From: Planctomycetota bacterium
GTDB taxonomy: Bacteria > Planctomycetota > J058 > J103
Assembly: GCA_026004615.1 (NCBI GenBank)
Contig: BPJM01000004.1
Span: forward strand, 62,001-126,000
Direction of reading: 5' to 3'
DNA: 64,000 bases
A program made the translations under genes and the position numbers. Positions within the stretch are counted from its first letter, which is position 1; each line of letters begins with the position of its first letter. Shown in pieces: positions 40,060 to 48,529 of this stretch. The notes beneath the pieces are model-generated. The model did no database searches. It was not told where the DNA came from and was given only the letters and a program-made list of their open reading frames with translations.

Positions 40060-41274
40060 TCAGGCACGGGGATCGGGCGGCGCGCGGCCGGCGAGCAACT
40101 CGCGGTACAACCGGGCGGTCCGCTCCAGGAGCCGCTCCAGCGCGAAGTGCTCGGCGGCGGCGGGGCCGGTCGCGGCGGCATGGGCGCGCGCGTGCGGGTC
40201 GGCGAGCAGCCGCGCCAGCGCCTGGGCGAGCGCGCCCGCTCGCTCGGGCGGAACCAGGGTCACCGCTCCGGGGGCGAGGGCCGCCAGGTCGGGCAGCCCG
40301 CCGACCGCCGTGGCCACCACGGGCAGCCCGGCGGCCAGCGCCTCGATGACGACCAGCGGTGTGCCCTCGTTGCGCGAGGTCACCAGCAGCGCGTCCAGCG
40401 CCCCGTACCATGGCGCCAGCGGCCGTCGCACCCCGAGCCACCGCACCCGCGGGCCGAGCCCCAGCGAACACGCCAGCCGCTCCAGCCGCGGCCGCTCGGG
40501 CCCCTCCCCCGCCACCGCCAGCACCGCATCGACGCCGCCGCGCACCAGCAGCGCCAGCGCCTGGAGCGCCAGCTCGCCGCGCTTGATCGGCACCAGGCGG
40601 CCGAACCAGCCGATCAGCGCTGTCGATGGCGCGAGACCCAGTGCCGCGCGCAGCGCGGCGCGCTCCGCCGCTGCGGCCCGGTAGGGCGCGAGCTCGAGCC
40701 CGAGCGGGATCACACGCGCGCGCCGGCGCGGTACCACCCGCAGTTCGCCCACCAGCTCGCGGCGCTGTGCCGGCGAGAGCACCACCACCGCGTCGGAGCA
40801 CTGGGCGAGCAGCCGCTCCGCGGCCCGGATGGCCTCGCTCGCCATTGCTCCGAAGTAGCCGCGCAGCACGTGTCCGTGGAAGGTGTGCACCCGCCGCGGC
40901 ACCCCGGCCAGCACCGCCGCCATCCGCCCCAGCGCGCCTGCCTTGGCGGTGTGGGTATGTACCAGGTGCGGCCGCCAGCGCCGGCACAGCTGCCACAGCG
41001 CGGCGAGCGCGCGCAGATCGTCCCACGGCCGGACCGCGCGCCCCAGCCCAGGCACCTGCACCAGCGGCACCCCGGCCCGCGCCGCCAGATCGCTCATGTC
41101 CGCCTCGTGCGGCCCGAGCCGGCCCACCGCCAGTACGGTCTGGAAGCCGCGCGAGCGGAGCCCGGCAGCCAGCGCCACCACGTGGCGGGCGGGCCCGCCC
41201 ACGTTCAGCCGCGCGATCACGCGCAGCACCCGCACCGGCCGCCCGCCGCGGCCGCCACCGCTCGCCGCCTGCAT
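40060..41274 (-). CDS. Family GT4 glycosyltransferase
   Basis: 404 residues, GT-B fold. N-terminal VLRVIARLNVGGPARHVVALAAGL is the acceptor-side motif (shown in part), HTHTAKAGALGRMAAVL and THFGH-like TFHGHV follow. The donor side has GWFGRLVPIKR, AGEGPERPRLE, and the nucleotide-sugar-binding TSRNEGTPLVVIEALA (E-x7-E). It probably makes cell-surface polysaccharide, and the rhamnose/xylose genes are 1-7 kb away but separated by other genes. The start is uncertain: ATG 41274 has no ribosome binding site but a weak TAGGCT 6 nt before it. Confidence 0.9.
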   Translation of the reverse strand: MQAASGGGRGGRPVRVLRVIARLNVGGPARHVVALAAGLRSRGFQTVLAVGRLGPHEADMSDLAARAGVPLVQVPGLGRAVRPWDDLRALAALWQLCRRWRPHLVHTHTAKAGALGRMAAVLAGVPRRVHTFHGHVLRGYFGAMASEAIRAAERLLAQCSDAVVVLSPAQRRELVGELRVVPRRRARVIPLGLELAPYRAAAAERAALRAALGLAPSTALIGWFGRLVPIKRGELALQALALLVRGGVDAVLAVAGEGPERPRLERLACSLGLGPRVRWLGVRRPLAPWYGALDALLVTSRNEGTPLVVIEALAAGLPVVATAVGGLPDLAALAPGAVTLVPPERAGALAQALARLLADPHARAHAAATGPAAAEHFALERLLERTARLYRELLAGRAPPDPRA

Positions 41275-41386
41275 GCCCGCAGCCTACAATCGCCTGCCGC
41301 GCCGGGCGAGTCGGTCGATGTTCCCACCCGCGCGTGCGCGGCGGCACGCGCGGCGGTCGCGGCGCGCCGGCAAGGGGGCGGTCGCC

Positions 41387-42496
41387 ATGGACGAGCCGTT
41401 GAACCTGTTCGAGTACGAGGAGCTGGCGCGCGCGCGCCTTCCGCGCATGGCGTGGGAGTACTACGCCGGGGGTGCGCACGACGAGCTGACGCTGCGCGCC
41501 AACCGGCGGGCGTGGGAGCGGCTGCGGCTGTTCTACCGGGTACTCGTCGATGTGAGCCGCCGTTCGCTCGCCACCCAGGTGCTCGGCCGCGCGGTGTCGA
41601 TGCCGGTGCTGGTGGCACCGACCGCCTTTCACCGCCTGGCCTGCCCTGAGGGCGAGCTGGCGAGCGCGCGCGCGGCGGCGGCGGCGGGCACGGTGTTCGT
41701 GCTGAGCACGCTGTCCAATACCCCGATGGAGGAGGTGATCGCGGCGTTCCGCACCGTGCGCGAAGGTGCGGGGCAGCACCCGGGCTGCGGCGCCGTCTGG
41801 TTCCAGCTCTACGTCTACCGCGATCGCGCCGTGACCGAGGCGCTGGTGCGGCGCGCGGAGGCAGCGGGGGCAGAGGCGCTGGTGGTGACCGTGGACTCGC
41901 CGCTGCTCGGGGTGCGCGAGCGCGACGTGCGCAACCGGTTCTGCCTGCCCGAGGGGCTCAGCGTCGCCAATCTGGGGCCGGCGGGCATGGACCGGCTGGT
42001 GCCGCGCGCGCACGGCTCGGCGCTCGCCGCCTACATCGCCGCGCTCTACGAGCAGGCGCTGAGCTGGCGCGATCTGGAGTGGTTGGCCGGGCTGAGCCGC
42101 CTGCCGGTGGTGCTCAAGGGCCTGGTGCGCGCCGACGACGCGGTGCGCGCGGTGGAGCATGGCGCGCGGGCGGTGGTGGTCTCCAACCACGGCGGCCGCC
42201 AGCTCGATACCGCTCCGGCCACCGCCGAGGCCCTGCCGGCGATCGCCCGCGCGGTGGGCGATCGCGCCGAGATCTACGTCGACGGCGGCGTGCGGCGCGG
42301 CACCGACGTGCTCAAGGCGCTCGCGCTCGGGGCGCGCGCGGTGCTGATCGGCCGGCCGGTGCTGTGGGGCCTGGCGGTGGGGGCCGAGGCGGGCGCGCGG
42401 CGGGTGCTGGAGCTGTTGCGCCAGGAGCTCGATCTCGGGCTCGCACTGGTGGGCTGCCCGGACGTGCGCGAGCTCGGCGCCGAGCTGCTCGGCTGA
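41387..42496 (+). CDS. lldD: FMN-dependent alpha-hydroxyacid oxidase/L-lactate dehydrogenase family
   Basis: 369 residues, TIM-barrel flavoenzyme that oxidises L-lactate, glycolate or a related 2-hydroxyacid to the keto acid. FMN and catalytic sites: YYAGGAHDELTLR at the N terminus, TAFHRLACPEGE, VTVDSPLLGVRERDVRN, LKGLVRADDA (Lys), SNHGGRQLD with the catalytic His and Arg, and VDGGVRRGTDVLKAL. The family does not tell oxidase from dehydrogenase. ATG 41387 has AGGGGGCG about 6 nt upstream. It is divergent from the GT4 gene and converges on the YihY gene. Confidence 0.85.
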   Translation: MDEPLNLFEYEELARARLPRMAWEYYAGGAHDELTLRANRRAWERLRLFYRVLVDVSRRSLATQVLGRAVSMPVLVAPTAFHRLACPEGELASARAAAAAGTVFVLSTLSNTPMEEVIAAFRTVREGAGQHPGCGAVWFQLYVYRDRAVTEALVRRAEAAGAEALVVTVDSPLLGVRERDVRNRFCLPEGLSVANLGPAGMDRLVPRAHGSALAAYIAALYEQALSWRDLEWLAGLSRLPVVLKGLVRADDAVRAVEHGARAVVVSNHGGRQLDTAPATAEALPAIARAVGDRAEIYVDGGVRRGTDVLKALALGARAVLIGRPVLWGLAVGAEAGARRVLELLRQELDLGLALVGCPDVRELGAELLG

Positions 42497-42500
42497 AGCC

Positions 42501-43982
42501 CTAACCTCCCGCCACGGCGGTGTCCGAGCCGTCCGGGTCCTCGGCGGCGCCGAGCAGGGAGGCGAAGCTGCGCTCGGCCAGCTGCGCCCAGGCGGCGGCC
42601 CGCGCGCCGTCCAGCAGCGCCAGCACCCGCGCCTCGGCTCCCGCCGCCGGCGCGGGCACCAGCCCCGCGGCGCCGCCCTCGGCCAGTGCGGCGAGCACGT
42701 GCGCCGGGGTGAGCTCCTCCGGGGCACGCGCGAGCGCAAACCGCGGGGGTGCGGCTCGCTGCTGCCCGTCCGCCGGACGCACCAGTCCCGCCAGCTCCAG
42801 CTCCGCCAGCACGCGGAGCACCAGCGCCTCCGGCACCCCGAGCGCGCGCGCCGCCGCCTGGGGCTCGAGCCCCGGCGCCCCGCTTCGCGCCGCAGCGGCG
42901 AGCCGCCACACCAGCCGCACCCCGAGTTCCTCGCGCAGCCGCGGCGCGGCGCGCTCGGCCAGCTCGTCGTCGCGCCACCGGCCGGCTGCCCGCGCCGCCG
43001 CCACCACCTGGGCGCCGACCAGGAAGATCAGCCACGAGATGTAGATCCAGAACAGGAAGACGAACAGCACCCCGAGCGCGCCGTAGACCGCATGGCGCGA
43101 GGCGATCAGCTCGCCGGCCGAGGCGGCGAACGCGCGCTTGCCGAGCTCGAAGCCCAGCCCCGCCACCACCCCGCCCGCGAGCGCCTCGCGCCAGCGCACC
43201 GCCACCCCCGCCAGCAGCCGGTACAGCAGGGTGAAGCCCGCGCACCCGAGCACCGCCGGGGCGGCGCGCACCACCAGCTCCACCACCACCGGCAGCCGCG
43301 CCTGCAGCCAGGCTGCCACGCCGCTGGAAGCGAGCGAGGCGGTGAGCACCAGCGAGGTGCCGACCAGCAGCGGCGCCAGCAGCGCCACCGCCCAGTAGAC
43401 GAACAGCCGGCCCAGCCGCTGGCGGCGCCGCAGCTGCGCGCCGAAGATCCCGTGGAGGGTCCGCTCCAGCGCGGCGAGGGCGCTGGTGACCGTCCAGGCG
43501 AGCGCCAGCGCGGCGAGCACCGAGCCGGCGGCCGCGCTCTGCTGCACCGCGGCGACGAAGCGCTCCAGCTGCTGCTCGACCTGCTCGCCGAAGCCCGGTG
43601 CCAGGTACTCCAGCAGCAGCGCGCGCACCCGCGCCGCCGCCTGCTCCAGCCCGCCCAGCAGCTCGAAGACCGAGAACGCCACCGCCAGCAGCGGCGCCAG
43701 GGTGAGCAGCAGCCGGTAGGTGAGCGCGGCGGCGTGCACGGTGAGCCGCTCGTTGCGAAAGCCGCGCGCGAACAGCACCAGCACCCGCACGAGCCGCACC
43801 GCGAGCGCCGGCGCGCCGCGCGGCGTCGGGGGCTCCCAGATCCCCTGGCGGAGCCATTGCGCGAGCCGGCCGAGCGGTCCGCGCGGGGAGCTGGCCGGGG
43901 CACGCCAGCGATCCAGCTCGCGGCGCAGCGCCTCGTAGCGCCGCCGCACGGCCTGCGCTGCCTGCCTGCGCTGCCGCCTCAT
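42501..43982 (-). CDS. YihY/BrkB-family membrane protein
   Basis: 493 residues. Residues ~75-330 carry six transmembrane helices typical of the YihY/virulence factor BrkB family (LTYRLLLTLAPLLAVAFSVFE, LALAWTVTSALAALERTL, LFVFLFWIYISWLIFLVGAQV shown by parts). The C-terminal ~140 residues are a soluble extension of winged-helix appearance (LGVPEALVLRVLAELELAGLVRP), absent in short YihY proteins. Substrate is not known; the family was once called RNase BN in error. ATG 43982 has GGAGG at 7 nt; it lies 86 nt after the rfbD stop and may end that operon. Confidence 0.85.
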   Translation of the reverse strand: MRRQRRQAAQAVRRRYEALRRELDRWRAPASSPRGPLGRLAQWLRQGIWEPPTPRGAPALAVRLVRVLVLFARGFRNERLTVHAAALTYRLLLTLAPLLAVAFSVFELLGGLEQAAARVRALLLEYLAPGFGEQVEQQLERFVAAVQQSAAAGSVLAALALAWTVTSALAALERTLHGIFGAQLRRRQRLGRLFVYWAVALLAPLLVGTSLVLTASLASSGVAAWLQARLPVVVELVVRAAPAVLGCAGFTLLYRLLAGVAVRWREALAGGVVAGLGFELGKRAFAASAGELIASRHAVYGALGVLFVFLFWIYISWLIFLVGAQVVAAARAAGRWRDDELAERAAPRLREELGVRLVWRLAAAARSGAPGLEPQAAARALGVPEALVLRVLAELELAGLVRPADGQQRAAPPRFALARAPEELTPAHVLAALAEGGAAGLVPAPAAGAEARVLALLDGARAAAWAQLAERSFASLLGAAEDPDGSDTAVAGG

Positions 43983-44068
43983 GCCGCAGCCTCCCTGGGT
44001 GCGCTCCTGCCGGTGCCTGCGGCCTGTGCAGCCCGTGCCGGCCGCGCTGGCTCCGCGCGCCGCGGCGC

Positions 44069-44929
44069 TCAGCCGCTGCGCGCCAGCGCGGCGAGCGCCT
44101 CGGCCGCCGGGCGCAGCGCCGGCAGGCCCTCGGCCGGCAGCGCCAGCGAGCAGAGCGCGGAACAGCGCGGGCGCGCCGCCGCGAAGCGGTACGCGGCGGC
44201 GGGGCGCTCCACGACCGCGCGCGCCGGATCGAGCCCGAGCGCGCGCGCGATCGCGCGCGCCGCCTCCGCATAGCTCAGCACGCCGGGATTGACCACGTGG
44301 TAGAGCCCGCCGGCGGCGCGCTCCGCGCAGGCGAGGATCCAGGCCGCCAGGTCGTCGGCGGCGGTGGGGCTGCTCCAGCGGTCGGCAATAGCCTCCAGCT
44401 GGCCCTGGCGGCGGAGCAACTCGGGCATGCGAGAGACGAAGTTGGTGCCGCCCGGCCCGAACAGCCAGGCGGTGCGCACCACCAGCGCCCCGGGCAGCAG
44501 GGCGAGCACCGCGCGTTCGCCGGCGAGCTTGCTGCGCCCGTACGCCGACAGCGGCCGCGGCGGGTCGGATTCGTCGTAGGCAGCGCCCTTGGCGCCGTCG
44601 AACACGTAGTCGGTCGAGACGTGCACCAGGCGCGCGCCCACCGCCGCCGCCGCCGCCGCGACCCGGCGCGCGCCCAGCGCGTTGACCCGCCAGGCCCACA
44701 CGGGCTCCCGCTCGCACCGCTCGACGTCGGTGGCGGCGGCCGCGTTGACCACCAGCGCCGGCCGCTCGCGCTCCAGCGCCGCCCTGACCGCGCCTGGCTC
44801 CGCGACGTCGCACGCTGCATGGAGCAGTCCCACCGCGGGCCGCCCGGCGGCCCGGGCCGCCGCCATCACCGCGCGGCCGAGCAGGCCTCCGGCTCCCAGC
44901 ACCACCACCTTGTTCCGTGCAGGCGCCAC
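44069..44929 (-). CDS. rfbD: dTDP-4-dehydrorhamnose reductase RmlD
   Basis: 286 residues, SDR enzyme making dTDP-L-rhamnose in the last step. VVVLGAGGLLGRAV is the NADPH site, VVNAAAATDVERCE and STDYVFDGAKG the substrate loops, and SAYGRSKLAGE carries Tyr-x3-Lys. It lies 31 nt after rfbB. GTG 44929 is chosen as the nearest start before the Rossmann motif; the ribosome binding site is poor. Confidence 0.9.
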   Translation of the reverse strand: MAPARNKVVVLGAGGLLGRAVMAAARAAGRPAVGLLHAACDVAEPGAVRAALERERPALVVNAAAATDVERCEREPVWAWRVNALGARRVAAAAAAVGARLVHVSTDYVFDGAKGAAYDESDPPRPLSAYGRSKLAGERAVLALLPGALVVRTAWLFGPGGTNFVSRMPELLRRQGQLEAIADRWSSPTAADDLAAWILACAERAAGGLYHVVNPGVLSYAEAARAIARALGLDPARAVVERPAAAYRFAAARPRCSALCSLALPAEGLPALRPAAEALAALARSG

Positions 44930-44960
44930 GCCAGAGCTCGCTGCGCCGCCGCGCCCGGTC

Positions 44961-46025
44961 CTAGCCCGTGCCGGCCGGCCGGCCGGCGGCGGCAGTGCCG
45001 TACTGCCGCTCGTAGTAGGCGCGGAAGCCCTCGTCCTTGAGCCGCCGCCACCACGCTTGGTGCTCGCGGTACCAGCGGACGGTGGCCTCGAGCCCGCGCG
45101 CAAACTCGTGCGCGGGCCGCCAGCCCAGCTCGCGCTCGGCCCGCGAGGCGTCCACCGCGTAGCGCCGATCGTGGCCGGGCCGATCCGGCACGAAGCGGAT
45201 CAGGCTCATGGGCTTGTGCGTCAGCCGCAGGATCTCGCGTACCACTTCCAGATTGGTCTTCTCGCAGCTGCCGCCGAGGTTGTAGACCGCCCCGGGCGCG
45301 GCGCGCTCGGCCACCGCCAGCATGCCGCGGCAGTGGTCCTCGACGTGGATCCAGTCGCGCACGTTCAGCCCGTCGCCGTACACCGGCAGCTCGCGGTCCT
45401 CCAGCGCGTTCGTGATCATGAGCGGGATGAGCTTCTCGGGATACTGGTACGGCCCGTAGTTGTTCGAGCAGCGGCTGACCACCACATCGAGCCCGAAGGT
45501 GCGGTGGTAGGCGCGGGCCAGCATGTCGCCGGCGGCCTTGGAGACGGCATACGGGCTGGAGGGACAGAGCGGGCTCTGCTCGGTGAAGCGGCCGCGCGGG
45601 CCCAGATCGCCGTAGACCTCATCGGTCGAGCAGTACAGCACCCGCACCCCTTCGCCGAGCGCGCGCGCCGCATCGAGGATGACCCGCGTGCCCTCGACGT
45701 TGGTCCGCAGAAACGGGGCGGCCGCGTGGATGGAACGGTCGACGTGCGATTCGGCCGCCAGGTGAAAGACCAGCTGCGGGCGCACGCGCCGGAAGACCTC
45801 GAACACCCGCGCGGCGTCGCACACATCGGCGCGGACCAGTTCGTAGCGGGGCTCGTCCGCCAGATCGTCGAGGTTGCCGCCCGCACCGGCGTAGCTCAGC
45901 TTGTCGAGGTTGACCACCCGCCAGGCCGGCCGCTCCGCGAGCAACAGCCGCACCAGGTTGGAGCCGACGAAACCGGCCCCGCCGGTGACCAGCACCGTCC
46001 GCACCGAGCGCACCGCCTCAGCCAT
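44961..46025 (-). CDS. rfbB: dTDP-glucose 4,6-dehydratase RmlB
   Basis: 354 residues, extended [21 protein letters not shown] binds NAD; CSTDEVYGD holds the catalytic Thr/Asp/Glu, and SPYAVSKAAGD the Tyr-x3-Lys pair; SNNYGPYQYPEKLIP is family-typical. It makes dTDP-4-keto-6-deoxyglucose. ATG 46025 overlaps the end of the rmlC-like gene by 8 nt (ATGGCTGA); an ATG 18 nt further out (46043) is the alternative. The same 8-nt overlap occurs at secG/pyrE. The nucleotidylyltransferase rmlA is not in the cluster. Confidence 0.95.
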   Translation of the reverse strand: MAEAVRSVRTVLVTGGAGFVGSNLVRLLLAERPAWRVVNLDKLSYAGAGGNLDDLADEPRYELVRADVCDAARVFEVFRRVRPQLVFHLAAESHVDRSIHAAAPFLRTNVEGTRVILDAARALGEGVRVLYCSTDEVYGDLGPRGRFTEQSPLCPSSPYAVSKAAGDMLARAYHRTFGLDVVVSRCSNNYGPYQYPEKLIPLMITNALEDRELPVYGDGLNVRDWIHVEDHCRGMLAVAERAAPGAVYNLGGSCEKTNLEVVREILRLTHKPMSLIRFVPDRPGHDRRYAVDASRAERELGWRPAHEFARGLEATVRWYREHQAWWRRLKDEGFRAYYERQYGTAAAGRPAGTG

Positions 46026-46530
46026 CGCGCCGTGCCCAGTCATACGGGATGGGACCGCCGTGGGGGGGCAGGCGAAACTCGTCCGGCTCGTCGTAGCGGT
46101 ACGGCTCGCTCACGGTGTTGACGACCAGCGCCTCCTCGGTGCCGATGCACTTGAAGCCATGGTAGACCAGGTTCGGCACCCGCACCAGGATGGGGCTGTG
46201 CTCGCCGAGGAAGAACTCGTTGATCAGCCCGCGGGTGGGCGAGCCCTCGCGGTCGTCATACAGCACCAGCTTGAGCATGCCCTTGACGACCGCGAAGTGA
46301 TCGACCTGGCGTTCGTGGTAGTGCCAGGCCTTGACCACGCCCGGATAGGCGGTGGTCAGGTAGACCTGGCCGAACCGCTCGTAGAACGGATCGTCACACC
46401 GGAGGATCTCCATGAGCCGGCCCCGCTCGTCCGCGATCACGCGCAGGTGCTTGACGACCACTCCGTCGATGCGCTCGCGCGCCGGCAGCTGGAACCGCCG
46501 CGGCGCTGCCTCCGGGCCATGCTCGCTCAT
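46018..46530 (-). CDS. rfbC: RmlC-like cupin, dTDP-4-dehydrorhamnose 3,5-epimerase related
   Basis: 170 residues, cupin fold. [18 protein letters not shown] carries the His pair near the position of the RmlC active-site His, [13 protein letters not shown] follows, and the end PYDWARRDG plus [12 protein letters not shown] is seen in RmlC-like proteins of rhamnose loci. Its context between UXS and rmlB supports epimerase function, although the sequence is not canonical RmlC (RGLHFQ is replaced by KAWHYH). ATG 46530 has GGAGGAC at 8 nt and overlaps the upstream stop by ATGA. Confidence 0.8.
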   Translation of the reverse strand: MSEHGPEAAPRRFQLPARERIDGVVVKHLRVIADERGRLMEILRCDDPFYERFGQVYLTTAYPGVVKAWHYHERQVDHFAVVKGMLKLVLYDDREGSPTRGLINEFFLGEHSPILVRVPNLVYHGFKCIGTEEALVVNTVSEPYRYDEPDEFRLPPHGGPIPYDWARRDG

Positions 46531-47528
46531 CGCGCCCCGTCCTCCGCCGCCCGCACTCCTCGTTGCGCTGGCCGTGCGCTGCCGGCGGCCTGGCGCGCGA
46601 GCCGGCTGCGAAAGTACGGCAGGGTGCGCTCCAGCCCCTGGCGTCGCGCCACCTGCGGCCGCCAGCCCAGCAGCCGCTCGGCGCGTGCGATCTCGGGGCG
46701 CCGCACCTTGGGGTCGCCGGCCGGCAGCGGGGCAAAGGTGATCTCGGAGCGCGAGCCGCACAGCGCGATGATCTCGCGCGCAAGTTGCAGGATCGAGACC
46801 TCCTCCGGATTGCCGAGGTTGACCGGTTCGGCATACTCGGCGTGCAACAGCCGCCAGAGGCCCTCGATGAGGTCATCGACGTAGGTGAAGCTCCGGGTCT
46901 GGGAGCCATCGCCGTAGACGGTCACCGGCTCGCCGCGCAGCGCCTGCACGAAGAACTGCGGGAGCGCGCGCCCGTCCTCCAGCCGCATCCGCGGCCCATA
47001 GGTGTTGAAGATGCGTGCGATGCGGGTGCGCACCCCGTGGCTGCGGTGGTAGGCCATGGTCATCGCCTCGGCGAACCGCTTCGCCTCGTCGTAGACCCCC
47101 CGCAGCCCGATGGGATCGACGTTGCCGCAGTAGGACTCGGGCTGGGGGTGGATCTGCGGATCACCGTAGACCTCGGAGGTGGAGGCGAGCAAAAACACCG
47201 CTCCTTTTGCCTTTGCCAGGCCCAGCGCATTGTGGGTGCCCAGCGCCCCGACCTTGAGGGTGTGGATGGGGTGCTCCAGATAGTCGCGTGGGCTCGCCGG
47301 CGAGGCGAGGTGCACCACGTAGTCCAGCGGGCCCGGTACCCAGATGTAGTTGGTCACGTCGTGGCGGGCGAAGCGAAACCGCTCGTGACCGAACAGGTGC
47401 TCGATGTTGTCCAGGGTTCCGGTGAGCAGGTTGTCCAGGCAGATGACCTCGTGGCCCTCGGCGAGCAGCCGGTCGCACAGATGCGAGCCGACAAAGCCCG
47501 CGCCACCGGTCACCAGCGTCCGCGCCAC
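46527..47528 (-). CDS. uxs: UDP-glucuronate decarboxylase (UDP-xylose synthase)
   Basis: 333 residues, extended SDR that decarboxylates UDP-glucuronate to UDP-xylose. [19 protein letters not shown] binds [17 protein letters not shown] and [16 protein letters not shown] are the UXS-specific phrases, [11 protein letters not shown] and [11 protein letters not shown] the catalytic ones, and FNTYGPRM is also seen. GTG 47528 has GGAGG at ~6 nt. First gene of the run uxs-rmlC-rmlB-rmlD(-yihY), driven by a clear promoter. Together the operon should supply pentose and deoxyhexose donors for a surface glycan. Confidence 0.92.
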   Translation of the reverse strand: MARTLVTGGAGFVGSHLCDRLLAEGHEVICLDNLLTGTLDNIEHLFGHERFRFARHDVTNYIWVPGPLDYVVHLASPASPRDYLEHPIHTLKVGALGTHNALGLAKAKGAVFLLASTSEVYGDPQIHPQPESYCGNVDPIGLRGVYDEAKRFAEAMTMAYHRSHGVRTRIARIFNTYGPRMRLEDGRALPQFFVQALRGEPVTVYGDGSQTRSFTYVDDLIEGLWRLLHAEYAEPVNLGNPEEVSILQLAREIIALCGSRSEITFAPLPAGDPKVRRPEIARAERLLGWRPQVARRQGLERTLPYFRSRLARQAAGSARPAQRGVRAAEDGAR

Positions 47529-47567
47529 CGCCCGCCTCCGTCGTCCGCGCCGAGTTCAAGGCGGGGC

Positions 47568-47597
47568 ATGATACGGAGCGCAGGCCAGCAGCGTCAA
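47568..47597 (-). promoter_or_regulatory. Promoter for the uxs-rml operon
   Basis: Minus strand: TTGACG (5/6), 18-nt spacer, TATCAT (5/6). Predicted leader ~33 nt with GGAGG. Confidence 0.65.
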
Positions 47598-47663
47598 TGC
47601 GAGCCACAGCCTCCGCGCGCGGCGAGGTGTCCCCGCAACGGGGTGCGCGCGGGGCGCGCGCCC

Positions 47664-48464
47664 TCAGGGGATGACCTCCAGCCGCCGGCCGAGCGAGCCG
47701 CCGAGCGCTTCGGCGGCGGCCGCCGCCTCGGCATAGGTGGCGAACGGACCCGCCCAGACCAGCCAGCGCGGGCTGCGGCCGGGCAGCTCGAGCCGGCGGA
47801 CGGGATGGCCCCGCTCGCGCAGCCGCACCGAGAACAGCTGGGCCTGGGTCTGCTCGGCGAACTCGGCCACCTCGACGTGGAAGCCCGGCAGCGGAAAGGC
47901 GAGCCGGCGCCGTGCCAGGCCTGCCAGCGGGGAGTGGGGGTAGTCGCGCAGCAGCAACTCGTAGCAGTTGCGCCCGCTGCCCCAGTCGCCGGCGCGCTGC
48001 TGCGCCACCCCGAGCCGGTACAGCGCGTAGTCGTTGCGCGCGCCCGGTGCGCCGAGGTCGATCGCCCGCCGGTACTGGCGCGCGGCCTGCTCGTAGTCCC
48101 CGCGGGCAAAAGCGCAATCGCCCAGACCGGTGATCGCCTGCGCTCGCAGCCGGAGCTGCGCGCTCTCGCGGATCGCGATGGCGAACGAGGCCTCGGCCAG
48201 CTCGGGCTGGCCGAGCTCCAGCAGGATCACCCCCTCCCAGTAGCGCGCGGTGGCGCCCTGCTCGCCATGGCCGAAGCCCAGGCAGTAGGCGCGGAACAGC
48301 TCCAGCGCCTGCTCGCGCTCGCCCCGCAGGTAGGCCTGCTCGGCGCGGGCGAACAGCGGGTGGGCCGCAGGGGCGGGGTCCGACAACGCCGGCCGTACCG
48401 CACAGCCCCCTACCGCCCAGACCACCCCCCAGAGCACCACCAGGCAGGGAACGCGCGCGTGCAT
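47664..48464 (-). CDS. SPOR/TPR-type outer-membrane lipoprotein
   Basis: 266 residues. Signal peptide with lipobox VWAVGGC; ATG 48464 has GGAGG at 6 nt. The middle carries TPR repeats of the tol-pal/YbgF style (AEQAYLRGEREQALELFRAYC, GDCAFARGDYEQAARQYRRAI shown by parts). The C terminus is SPOR-like (FHVEVAEFAEQTQAQLFSVR ... WAGPFATYAEAAAAAEAL), a peptidoglycan-binding fold that recognises denuded glycan at the division site. Divergent from hyuA with 65 bp between starts. Confidence 0.8.
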   Translation of the reverse strand: MHARVPCLVVLWGVVWAVGGCAVRPALSDPAPAAHPLFARAEQAYLRGEREQALELFRAYCLGFGHGEQGATARYWEGVILLELGQPELAEASFAIAIRESAQLRLRAQAITGLGDCAFARGDYEQAARQYRRAIDLGAPGARNDYALYRLGVAQQRAGDWGSGRNCYELLLRDYPHSPLAGLARRRLAFPLPGFHVEVAEFAEQTQAQLFSVRLRERGHPVRRLELPGRSPRWLVWAGPFATYAEAAAAAEALGGSLGRRLEVIP

Positions 48465-48490
48465 GGCGGACCTCCAGCCCTCGCCGTCGG

Positions 48491-48520
48491 TTGCTCCGCT
48501 CCGCCGGGGAGGCATACAAT
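48491..48520 (+). promoter_or_regulatory. Promoter directly before hyuA (near-leaderless)
   Basis: TTGCTC, 18-nt spacer, TACAAT (5/6), then 9 nt to ATG 48530; transcript leader would be ~0-3 nt. Confidence 0.6.
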
Positions 48521-48529
48521 CCCTTCGCG

